Below are positions 56,740 to 64,000 of a DNA stretch of 64,000 nt, piece by piece. Made by a program: the position numbers and the translations under genes. The notes beneath the pieces were generated by a model, which saw only the letters and a list, made by a program, of their open reading frames with translations, was not told the DNA's origin and ran no database searches. Position 1 is the first letter of the stretch; each line of letters starts with the position of its first letter. Source of the DNA: Rhizobium albus (lineage in GTDB: Bacteria > Pseudomonadota > Alphaproteobacteria > Rhizobiales > Rhizobiaceae); the NCBI GenBank assembly GCA_030160035.1, contig BSNO01000004.1, positions 1 through 64,000 of the forward strand, read 5' to 3'.

Positions 56740-57270
56740 CTAACGAAACAGCGCGTTAAGATACGGCTCGATCAGCCCGGCCGGCAGCGACAGCCCGAGA
56801 CCCTGGCGAAAGAGCACGTAAAGCAAGGCGGAGATCACCACGCCGACGAACACGGTCAGGACCACCGGCTTGCGGCCGAAACCGCGCGCGGCACCCCCGA
56901 ACAGGACCCCGGACGCGATGATGAAACCGGCGCCCGCATAGAGCAGCGCGGTCATGCCGGCGAGTGCTCCGATGATCCAGATCACCGGAACCCAGTTCAG
57001 CGCTTCACGCTCGGGAAAATCACCGCGCCGCGCCATCACGACTGTCAGCACGCCGAAAACGGCGATGCCGACAGCGACGATGTAAGGAAAAATCTCCGGC
57101 CCGATCTGCGCATAGCTGCGCCGCTCGGGATAGGAGGAAGCGTCGAGCGCGATCAGGGCGGAGAATAGAAACAGCCCGATTGCGATCGCCAATCCGCCGA
57201 GGTCGAACTTGCGACGGGCCGCCTCGTCGGGCCGGCGCATGTCGGCCCCGCCCTGTTCGTGCGTCGCCAT
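56740..57270 (-). CDS. tctB: Tripartite tricarboxylate transporter, small permease
   Basis: A 176-residue membrane protein with four hydrophobic segments (first LGGLAIAIGLFLFSALIAL), the usual TctB topology. Family identity rests on size, topology and position between tctC and tctA; sequence conservation is low. The ATG comes one base after the tctC stop. A short hydrophilic lead (about 24 residues) precedes the first span. Confidence 0.88.
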   Translation of the reverse strand: MATHEQGGADMRRPDEAARRKFDLGGLAIAIGLFLFSALIALDASSYPERRSYAQIGPEIFPYIVAVGIAVFGVLTVVMARRGDFPEREALNWVPVIWIIGALAGMTALLYAGAGFIIASGVLFGGAARGFGRKPVVLTVFVGVVISALLYVLFRQGLGLSLPAGLIEPYLNALFR

Positions 57271-57271
57271 C

Positions 57272-58225
57272 TTACTGGCTGATGCCGAGGTCGGAGAGGA
57301 TGGCAGTCGTCGCCTCGATCTCCTGGTTCAGGTAGGTCTGGAACTCTTCGCCGTCGAGATAGGTGTTCACCCAGCCGCGTGTTTCGAGTTCGGTGGCCCA
57401 TGCTTCGGATTCCGACATCGTCCGGATCGTGTCGGTCAGTGTCTGGCGCTCTTCATCCGAAATGTCCGGGGCGGCTGCGATCATGCGCCAGTTCTGGACG
57501 TCGAGGTCGAAGCCCTGCTCGGCAAAGGTCGGCGCGTCGACATAGTCCTGCCGCTCCGGAGCGGTGATTGCGATCACCTTCACTTCGCCGGCTTCGATCT
57601 GCGATGCGAACTCGCTGTAACCGGAAATGCCAACGGTGACCTGGCCGCCGAGGATTGCCGCAAGCGCTTCGCCGCCACCGGAGAACGGGATGTAGTTCAA
57701 GGCGCGCGGGTCGACATCGGCTGCTTGGGCGAAGAGGCCGGCCGCGATGTGGTCGACGCCACCGGCGGAACCACCGCCCCAGGTGACGGAGCCTGGATCG
57801 GCGCGCATGGCTTCGGCCAGCTCTTCGGCATTGTCGATTTCGCTGTCAGCCGGTGCGATGACGACGACATACTCGCCGGTCAGACGGGCGATCGGCGTGA
57901 CATCGGCAAGCGTGACCGGAGCGGCGTTGGCGATGATGGCGCCAACCATGACGTAACCGCCGACGATCGTTGCCGTCGGGTCGCCTGCCGAGCGGTTGAC
58001 GAATTGTTGGAGACCGATCGTGCCACCGGCACCGGCAACGTTTTCGACCTGGATGTTGGACGCAAGACCTTCAGCCTGGAGCACCGACTGGATCGAGCGG
58101 GCCGTCTGGTCCCAGCCACCGCCTGGCGCTGCGGGCGCCATAATCTTCAGTTCGTCCATCTGCGCGAAAGCGGATGTGCTGGTGAGCAGTGCCGCGAAAG
58201 CAGCAGCGAATACGGATTTCTTCAA
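57272..58225 (-). CDS. tctC: Tripartite tricarboxylate transporter, periplasmic binding protein
   Basis: A 317-residue TctC/Bug-type binding protein. The signal peptide is [21 protein letters not shown]. The mature protein has the Bug signature [20 protein letters not shown] and later [20 protein letters not shown] chose the TTG at 58225 because GGGAGG is placed six bases ahead and the signal peptide begins there; no ATG fits. In Bordetella the homologous BctC, when liganded, signals to its sensor kinase. The same might apply to the kinase encoded upstream. Confidence 0.92.
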   Translation of the reverse strand: MKKSVFAAAFAALLTSTSAFAQMDELKIMAPAAPGGGWDQTARSIQSVLQAEGLASNIQVENVAGAGGTIGLQQFVNRSAGDPTATIVGGYVMVGAIIANAAPVTLADVTPIARLTGEYVVVIAPADSEIDNAEELAEAMRADPGSVTWGGGSAGGVDHIAAGLFAQAADVDPRALNYIPFSGGGEALAAILGGQVTVGISGYSEFASQIEAGEVKVIAITAPERQDYVDAPTFAEQGFDLDVQNWRMIAAAPDISDEERQTLTDTIRTMSESEAWATELETRGWVNTYLDGEEFQTYLNQEIEATTAILSDLGISQ

Positions 58226-58417
58226 GATGACCTCCCAAATGTTCTGTTTCGGACGCCATGCGGCGTCGCTTCGAACGGCTGGAAGGGCAATGAAACTGTC
58301 AAGGAGCGGTCGCTGAGCAACCTCCTCCCAAGGATCGTTGAGGCCCTCCCAGACCCGATCACGGCAGAAGTTAACACGCCAACCTGTCGTCCACCTGTCA
58401 GCCATGTTCCTGCTTGA

Positions 58418-60895
58418 TCATGGAGGCGAGACGATGCCGCGCCAGGTCTCCAGAAAGCGCGCGCGCCGCTGCTGGTCGAGCGCGACCATGAGCGCCGGGC
58501 CGAGCGCGATCGGCTGCACCGCGCCTCGCCCCATCTCGGTAATGTTCGCCGCCGTCCAGATGCCGCGCACGCCACCCCGCACCGCGCCGAGCGCCGTCGG
58601 TCCCGCTGCCACCGCCTGGCCCTCGTCGGAAAGGAGAAAATCGAGAAAGAGCCTCGCCGTTTCGGCATTCGGCGCATCCCGTGCGATCACCGCGCTGCGG
58701 GTCAGCACCAGCACGTAATCATCGGGCACGATGATCTGGATGTTCGCGCCCTCCGCCTGCCGAGCAAACGCGTAGGAGCCCAGCACATTGTAGGCGATCG
58801 CCAGTTCGCCGGCGTCGACCCGATCGAGAATATCGGGGCTCGATCCGCTGAGCACGGCGCCCGTGCGCCCGAAGGCAGAAGCGAGGCGCCAGAACTGCGA
58901 TGAAATCAGTTGATCCTGCACGGCGAGCAGGTAGCCGACCCCGCTCGTTGCGATGTCGTAGGTCGCGACCTTTCCCGTCAGGCGCGCGACATTGCCTTCC
59001 AGAAACTCCGCAAGCGCCAGATGCGTGCGCGGCGCTTCATCCTGCGAGACGAGATCGGGATTGTAGACGATCACTGCGGGCTCGAAGGTAAACCCGAAAA
59101 CCTCGTTCCGCCACGTCGCCCAATCCGGCATCGACGCCACCGTGGGATCATGCCTCAATACGTGCCCATCGTTGGCAAGCTTCACCTGCAGATCGGACGA
59201 AGAGCTGATCATAAGATCAGCCGGGGGATCGAGCGTACCGGCAAGATAATTCTCGTACATCAACAGCGTGTCGGTCTCGTCGTAACGGACAGCGACGTCA
59301 GGATAGCGCTCCTGGAAGGCCTCGACGAACAGCGTGAAGAGCCGCGTATCCGTCGTTCCAACGATCGTCAGCGTTGCGAGTTCGACAGATCTTGCGGGAA
59401 ACAAAAGAGGCTCGGCAGCGGCTTGGTGCGACGGCATGAACCATGCGCCGACCAGAAGCGCGATCGCCGCAGGGATCGCCCCTCGTCCCGCGCGACCCTC
59501 CCGGCGATCGCTTCCGCGCCCAAAAAGGGGCAGGCATATCTCGGCAACAAGTCCACCACCTGCACGGTCCTTCAGTGTGAAGCGCCCGCGATGCGCCTCG
59601 GCCACGCGGCGCACGATCGCAAGGCCCAGCCCTGAACCCGGCTGATCGCCGGCGCTCGCACCGCGGCGAAAGCGCTCCATCACGGCCTCCTTCTCCACAT
59701 CGGGGATACCAGGCCCCCGATCGAGAACCGACAATTTGAGCACGTCACCGTTTTCTTCCTGTGCGCGTTCCACGCGGATGATCACGTCGCCCTGCGAATA
59801 GGCGAGCGCGTTGTCGACCACGTTCTTCAGCATCTCGCGCATGACGACGCGATCGGCGGGAAAGCCGATCTCCGCCACATCGGCTTCCATCTCGACGCTG
59901 ATGCGCATCAATTGGTCCGGATCGAGCCGCTGCGCCACTTCGTTGACCAGCGCACCGATAGCCGTCACCTGCACGTCGCGCATATCGAGACGATGCGAGA
60001 CCGTCGCATCCATCAGCAACTGGGTCACAAGCTGGCTCGATTGCACGGCACCTTGATGGATCCGCTCGACACGGGCCCGCATGGCATCCGGATCCGTTTC
60101 GTCCATGGCGACCTCCGCCTGTGCGCGCAGCGATGCGAGCGGCGTACGCACCTGGTGGGCCGCCTCCGCCACCAATTCGCTGAGACGCACCATCGACTGG
60201 TTCAGCCGTGCCATGAATTCGTTCAGCGCCCCGACAACGTGGCGCACCTCCACCGGCACCGGAATGTCCACCGGCGAGAGATCGTCGGGCGAGCGGGCGC
60301 GCAATTCACGTTCCAGCGTGAGCAGCGGCGCAAAAGTCCGCCGGATGAGATACCAGACGAGCCATGCGGCGAGCAGGGTCAGCACCAAGAGCGGCACCAG
60401 CGCGTTGTTGACGATCTCGCGCGACAGCGTTTCGCGCGCACCTTGCGTTTCGGCGACACGAATCGTGACCCAGCCGGTTCCGTCCGCCGTCGAAATCAGG
60501 CGACCGACGCTTGCAACCCGCACGACTTCGCCGCCATAGCGCACGTCATCGAACTCGGCATCGAGCGTTTGCGCAAGCGGCATATCGGCAGCAAGATCGT
60601 CATAGCCGGTGACGAGCGAGCCATCCGGCGCGCGCACCGAATAGAACACGCGGTCGTCGCCCGACACCATCGCGAAGGACGCATAAGGGAGCTCCACCGT
60701 CACGTCGCCGTCCTCGATCTGCACCGCGCCGGCGATGGTGAGCGCGGAGGCCGCGAGCAGCCGGTCGAAGGCGCGATCGGAAGCGCGCTCGGCGTAGTCC
60801 CTGATAAACACCACGAGCATGAGGGCGGCGGCCACGAGGAGGATCGCGGCAAGCGCGGTGATCCGACGGCGGATGGAGAAGCTGTCAGCGTGCAT
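58418..60895 (-). CDS. TctE-like sensor histidine kinase fused to a periplasmic solute-binding domain
   Basis: An 825-residue fusion in one frame. Residues 9-33 and about 160-185 are membrane helices around a TctE-type periplasmic sensor. The cytoplasmic part has a HAMP-like linker, H-box AEAAHQVRTPLASLR (His247), N-box NVVDNALAYS (Asn362), DRGPGIP and GSGLGLA. Then a third hydrophobic stretch (about 472-492, AIPAAIALLVGAWFM) leads to an ABC-type binding domain (about 494-825) related to FbpA-like proteins but without the YY iron motif. ATG 60895 overlaps tctD by 11 bases. Topology predicts the extra domain outside the cell membrane. Substrate unknown. Confidence 0.88.
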   Translation of the reverse strand: MHADSFSIRRRITALAAILLVAAALMLVVFIRDYAERASDRAFDRLLAASALTIAGAVQIEDGDVTVELPYASFAMVSGDDRVFYSVRAPDGSLVTGYDDLAADMPLAQTLDAEFDDVRYGGEVVRVASVGRLISTADGTGWVTIRVAETQGARETLSREIVNNALVPLLVLTLLAAWLVWYLIRRTFAPLLTLERELRARSPDDLSPVDIPVPVEVRHVVGALNEFMARLNQSMVRLSELVAEAAHQVRTPLASLRAQAEVAMDETDPDAMRARVERIHQGAVQSSQLVTQLLMDATVSHRLDMRDVQVTAIGALVNEVAQRLDPDQLMRISVEMEADVAEIGFPADRVVMREMLKNVVDNALAYSQGDVIIRVERAQEENGDVLKLSVLDRGPGIPDVEKEAVMERFRRGASAGDQPGSGLGLAIVRRVAEAHRGRFTLKDRAGGGLVAEICLPLFGRGSDRREGRAGRGAIPAAIALLVGAWFMPSHQAAAEPLLFPARSVELATLTIVGTTDTRLFTLFVEAFQERYPDVAVRYDETDTLLMYENYLAGTLDPPADLMISSSSDLQVKLANDGHVLRHDPTVASMPDWATWRNEVFGFTFEPAVIVYNPDLVSQDEAPRTHLALAEFLEGNVARLTGKVATYDIATSGVGYLLAVQDQLISSQFWRLASAFGRTGAVLSGSSPDILDRVDAGELAIAYNVLGSYAFARQAEGANIQIIVPDDYVLVLTRSAVIARDAPNAETARLFLDFLLSDEGQAVAAGPTALGAVRGGVRGIWTAANITEMGRGAVQPIALGPALMVALDQQRRARFLETWRGIVSPP

Positions 60896-61577
60896 CTGCC
60901 GGCCGAGCCTCCGCATCGGCCCTGGCAAGATACCCGATGCCGCGCACCGTCAGGATCGACACGCCGGAATTCTCGATCTTGCGGCGCAGGCGCGACACGT
61001 AGAGTTCGAGCGCATTGACGGCGACATCCTCGTCGATCGAAAAGAGCTGCTGCATCAAGCGCTCCTTCGCAACCACCTGGCCGGCGCGCGACAACAAAAT
61101 CTCCAGAAGCCGAAACTCCCGTCTCCCGATCTCGACCGGCACGCCTGCGATCGTGATCGAGTGCGCCGCGGTTTCCATCACAAGATCGCCGAGCACCATG
61201 CGGCTGGTTACGTGCCCCGTCGGCCGGCGCATGAGCGCGCGCAAGCGTGCTTCCAACTCGCGCAGATCGAACGGTTTGACGAGATAATCGTCGGCCCCCA
61301 TGTCGAGCAGACTGACGCGGTCGTCGATTTCCGAGCGCGCCGTGACGACGAGCACTGGCGTATCGTCGCCGCCGCTGCGCAGCGCCGATATCACCGAAAT
61401 CCCGTCGCGCTGCGGCAGCATGAGATCGAGGACGATGGCATCGAACGACGCATCGCGCGCAAAAGCAAGCGCTGCTTCTCCGTCGCGCACCCAATCCACC
61501 GAATGGCCGGAGCGTTTGAGCCGTCCTTCCACCGCTTCGCCCAGATCGCGATTGTCTTCGACCAGCAGAATGCGCAT
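60885..61577 (-). CDS. tctD: TctD-like OmpR-family response regulator
   Basis: A 230-residue regulator. The receiver domain has acidic pocket VEDN, phosphoacceptor Asp51 (IVLDLMLPQRDG) and Lys in DDYLVKPFD; a winged-helix DNA-binding domain of OmpR type follows (VEIGRREFRLLEILLSRAGQ). ATG 61577 begins MRILLVEDNRDL. Partnered with the overlapping kinase gene, it likely controls tctCBA in response to carboxylates. Confidence 0.92.
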   Translation of the reverse strand: MRILLVEDNRDLGEAVEGRLKRSGHSVDWVRDGEAALAFARDASFDAIVLDLMLPQRDGISVISALRSGGDDTPVLVVTARSEIDDRVSLLDMGADDYLVKPFDLRELEARLRALMRRPTGHVTSRMVLGDLVMETAAHSITIAGVPVEIGRREFRLLEILLSRAGQVVAKERLMQQLFSIDEDVAVNALELYVSRLRRKIENSGVSILTVRGIGYLARADAEARPADAR

Positions 61578-61689
61578 CGGCCTGAATGATCCCCCTTGGC
61601 GCTGCGGCACTCGCAGCGTGGCGGATTTTCAAGCCGAAGCCCGCAAAAAGCAATTCCAACCTGGGGGATAGATCAGGGGTGACAACCGA

Positions 61690-62586
61690 TCAGAACTGAA
61701 CGCGAAATGCGCGGTCGGGATCGGCCTTCAGCCCATAGACTGAGTGATATTCGAGCGCTTTGGTGACGACTGCCGGATCGCCCTCGAGCTGGTCAGGCTG
61801 CAGCAATTCACCGATGGTGAATTCGAAAGTCTGGCTCTTCTTGTTGAGGAGCTCGTGAAAGACCGTCATGTCGCGCAGCTCTGTCGACCATTTCGACAGC
61901 CAGTAGAACAGGCCGGAATTGCGCGCCGTCATGTGGACCGGCAGGATCGGCAGCCCGTATTTGCGCGACAGCGAAATCGCCGAAGACTTCCACGGCCGCT
62001 CGTTGAGCGTGCCATTGGCCCAATAGGCAATGCGGCCCGACGGAAACAGCACCGTCGCTTTTTCTTCCTTCACGGCGCGCGTCGTCAGCTGCAGCGTTTC
62101 GCGCGCTTTCAACTTGCTCTTGTGCTCTTCACGCCACTCGACCGGGATGACCATCTCCACGAAGCGTGGGTTGACGCGAATGGCATCGCGATTGGCAAAG
62201 AACATCATGTCCGGACGACGGTTCTTCAGAAGGTCGAAGACGGCGATGCCGTCGGCAATCCCGGTCGGGTGGTTCGACACCATGATGAAGCCGCCCTTTT
62301 CAGGGATGCGCTCGCCGCGGTTCACCTCGACATTCAGGTTTAACTGAGCGCTGGCATATTCGAACGCCTGGAAGCCTGGCATGTTGGCGACGGCGTCTGC
62401 AAACTGCAGCGCCTTGCCGTAGTGCAGCGCGCTGTAGAGGAATGGCCGCATCACCGGCCAGAGAGGATGATTGACCAGACGCTGCCCGCGCTCGGCGATG
62501 AGCTCATCGACAATATGGCCGGGGCGGCCTTGGGACAGCAGTGCAATGGCATCGACCACGCCGTGAATATCGCGCTTCTGCACCAT
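61690..62586 (-). CDS. Lysophospholipid acyltransferase family protein
   Basis: A 298-residue acyltransferase. The acceptor/catalytic motif reads NHPTGIADGIAV, a variant of the PlsC HX4D box with one more residue between His and Asp, followed by FPSGRIAYWANG where family members have a FPEGTRS-like box. No strong membrane helix is seen. The lead FLYSALHYGKALQFADAV is helical. ATG 62586 has GGGGAC upstream; a TTG at 62610 is in frame. It may act in lipid remodelling. It is divergent from xerC. Confidence 0.82.
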   Translation of the reverse strand: MVQKRDIHGVVDAIALLSQGRPGHIVDELIAERGQRLVNHPLWPVMRPFLYSALHYGKALQFADAVANMPGFQAFEYASAQLNLNVEVNRGERIPEKGGFIMVSNHPTGIADGIAVFDLLKNRRPDMMFFANRDAIRVNPRFVEMVIPVEWREEHKSKLKARETLQLTTRAVKEEKATVLFPSGRIAYWANGTLNERPWKSSAISLSRKYGLPILPVHMTARNSGLFYWLSKWSTELRDMTVFHELLNKKSQTFEFTIGELLQPDQLEGDPAVVTKALEYHSVYGLKADPDRAFRVQF

Positions 62587-62758
62587 AAGTGTCCCCGTTA
62601 TCGCGTCCAACCGGACATCGCATGCTCTTGTAAAGACAGCATGACAGCCCCTTTTCCGACATCACTCACTAACATCGTAACCCTTATATAACCATTGTCG
62701 CAGAGGCTTCGAGGAAAGCCACTGGATATCAAATGACGTTTCTCGGGCGTAACGTAGC

Positions 62759-63694
62759 GTGACAACCGACCTGCTCCCTGCCGCACCGGATGTGATGATG
62801 CAGCGTCAGCGATGGCTTGATGGCCTCAGCATACAGCGGCGTCTGTCAGCGAACACACTTGAGGCTTACGAGCGTGATCTCCGGCAATTCCTCCAATTCA
62901 TGAGCAGGCACATAGGTTCCATGCCTGCCATCGCCGATCTGGCAAATCTTCGTCCGACAGATCTGCGCGCCTTTCTTTCCAGCCGTCGCCGCGACGGAGC
63001 GGGGGCACGCACGCTGGGACGCGGGCTTGCAGGCGTCCGCTCGTTCCTGCGCCATCTGGAACGCGAAGGCCTCGTGAACGCGGCAGGCGCCCGCCATGTA
63101 CGCGCACCCAAGACCGGGCGAAGCCTGCCGAAGCCCCTGTCGGAAGAGCAGGCCGTCGCCGTCGCGAATCTCGATGATCAGATGTCCGACGAACCCTGGA
63201 TTGCTGCCCGCAATGCCGCCTTGCTGACGCTGCTCTACGGCTGCGGTCTTCGCATCTCGGAAGCGCTTGCATTGACGCCGGCGTCTATCGGCCCGACCAC
63301 GACGACGCTGCGCATTGCAGGCAAGGGCGGCAAGACGCGGCTCGTTCCGCTCATGGATGTCGCCAGACAGGCAATCGCCGAGTACCTAAGACTTTGCCCC
63401 TATCATCTCGCAGCGCCGGAGCCGCTCTTTCGCGGCACTCGTGGCGGCGCGCTTCATGCGGCAATCATCCAGAAGGAAATGCGCAAGATGCGGTCGGCGC
63501 TCGGGCTCCCCGATACGGCGACCCCGCATGCGCTCCGCCACTCCTTCGCCACGCATCTTCTGGCTGGCGGAGGCGATCTCAGGACCATCCAGGAACTTCT
63601 CGGGCATGCGAGCCTTTCCACCACCCAGATCTACACCGGCGTCGACAGCGCGCGGCTCCTTGCCGCCTACCGCGCAGCCCACCCGCGCGCCTAG
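62759..63694 (+). CDS. xerC: Site-specific tyrosine recombinase XerC
   Basis: A 311-residue recombinase that resolves chromosome dimers at dif. The N-terminal SAM-like DNA-binding domain (15-105) includes LSANTLEAYERDLRQFLQFM. Catalytic residues are Arg165 (GCGLRISEAL), Lys191 region (GKGGKTRLVPL), His257 and Arg260 (PHALRHSFATH), His283 (LGHASLSTTQ) and Tyr292. YGCGLRISEAL and CPYHL fit rhizobial XerC better than XerD. The start is GTG. It is not part of a mobile element here. Confidence 0.9.
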   Translation: MTTDLLPAAPDVMMQRQRWLDGLSIQRRLSANTLEAYERDLRQFLQFMSRHIGSMPAIADLANLRPTDLRAFLSSRRRDGAGARTLGRGLAGVRSFLRHLEREGLVNAAGARHVRAPKTGRSLPKPLSEEQAVAVANLDDQMSDEPWIAARNAALLTLLYGCGLRISEALALTPASIGPTTTTLRIAGKGGKTRLVPLMDVARQAIAEYLRLCPYHLAAPEPLFRGTRGGALHAAIIQKEMRKMRSALGLPDTATPHALRHSFATHLLAGGGDLRTIQELLGHASLSTTQIYTGVDSARLLAAYRAAHPRA

Positions 63695-63815
63695 AGCGTC
63701 GCCAGGCGAAGTGGGCACCGGTTCAACGTTGGGAAACGCGAGGACGGAGCGGCATTAACGATTTCTTGCGCGGGCGAATGTTATCGCAGAGCGATCAACA
63801 GCACCGGGATGTCTC

Positions 63816-64000
63816 GTGATCGCACGCATCAAAACCGTCACCGAAGAGCATCTGGCGCGCGGCGTCATCGGTTTTCTCGGATTGATCCACCTCATCATGG
63901 CGCTGAGCCTCCTCATGGTGCTGGCGACGCTTGAGCGCGCCGATGCGCAGGAGCAGCCAGCCGCATGCGGCGGCGAGAACCTCATCGACCGCATGCGCGC
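63816..64000 (+). CDS. N-terminus of a TraB/GumN-like exported protein (cut by window end)
   Basis: The first 61 codons of a gene that continues beyond the window. From a GTG at 63816 the frame gives a hydrophobic segment (GFLGLIHLIMALSLLMVLA), then AQEQPAACGGENLIDRMR, which resembles the mature N-terminus of TraB/GumN family proteins of rhizobia. An SD sequence is weak. The family call is tentative because only the start is visible. Confidence 0.5.
   Translation, partial: MIARIKTVTEEHLARGVIGFLGLIHLIMALSLLMVLATLERADAQEQPAACGGENLIDRMR

Noticed and set aside
62759-63694. XerC as integrase of a mobile element
   Set aside because: Size and motifs are those of the chromosomal dimer-resolution enzyme, and no attachment repeats or cargo genes were seen.

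Overview
This 64 kb window is GC-rich chromosomal DNA from an alphaproteobacterium of the order Hyphomicrobiales (Rhizobiales), most likely Rhizobiaceae or a close relative. The evidence is a RirA-type iron operator (TGA-N9-TCA), RIME-like palindromic repeats, the atpHAGDC operon next to priA, an L21 protein with a helix-hairpin-helix tail, an AtpD with an Ala/Lys/Pro-rich N-terminal extension, and the gene set rlmH, envC, ctpA, divergent polysaccharide deacetylase and rppH. I see no prophage, insertion sequence, CRISPR array or plasmid function. It is mostly conserved chromosome with some accessory islands.

Layout. 0.3-4.3 kb: ferric iron ABC transporter fbpABC behind an iron operator, then a 24-residue membrane peptide. 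4.3-10.6 kb: GNAT acetyltransferase, BrkB/YihY membrane protein, a hydrolase plus ring-cleaving dioxygenase pair divergent from a LysR regulator, an ICMT-like methyltransferase, an alpha/beta hydrolase and a glycine-zipper lipoprotein. 11-14.5 kb: SUV3-like helicase and S4 RNA-binding protein. 14.5-22.7 kb: a surface-polysaccharide region with three large glycosyltransferase genes, a DUF2793/beta-helix spike-like protein, a repeat coiled-coil protein and galE. 22.8-24.8 kb: 3-hydroxybenzoate 4-monooxygenase.

24.9-39.6 kb: tRNA-Ser(CGA), rplU-rpmA, GNAT, DUF3833; then rsfS, nadD, proA, proB and obgE on the minus strand, apparently inverted as a block compared with the usual rhizobial order; then rlmH, a TadG-like protein, envC, ctpA, polysaccharide deacetylase and rppH. 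39.7-48.4 kb: F1-ATPase operon, a small membrane protein, priA and fsa. 48.5-55.0 kb: an AAA ATPase and the branched-chain 2-oxoacid dehydrogenase genes (E3, E2, E1beta, E1alpha, with two RIME-like repeats between the E1 genes). 55.1-61.6 kb: tripartite tricarboxylate transporter tctCBA and a TctDE-type two-component system. 61.7-64 kb: an acyltransferase, xerC, and the start of a TraB/GumN-like gene cut by the window edge.

The most unusual object is the 825-residue TctE-like sensor kinase (58418-60895). Its ATPase domain continues in frame into a third hydrophobic segment and a complete ABC-type periplasmic solute-binding domain. This places a second binding protein on the sensor that sits upstream of the free binding protein TctC. 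The second candidate is the DUF2793/beta-helix protein at 17234-18637, which has no phage neighbours and lies between polysaccharide glycosyltransferase genes. All functional calls rest on reading the sequence and remembered family knowledge; no database search was run.
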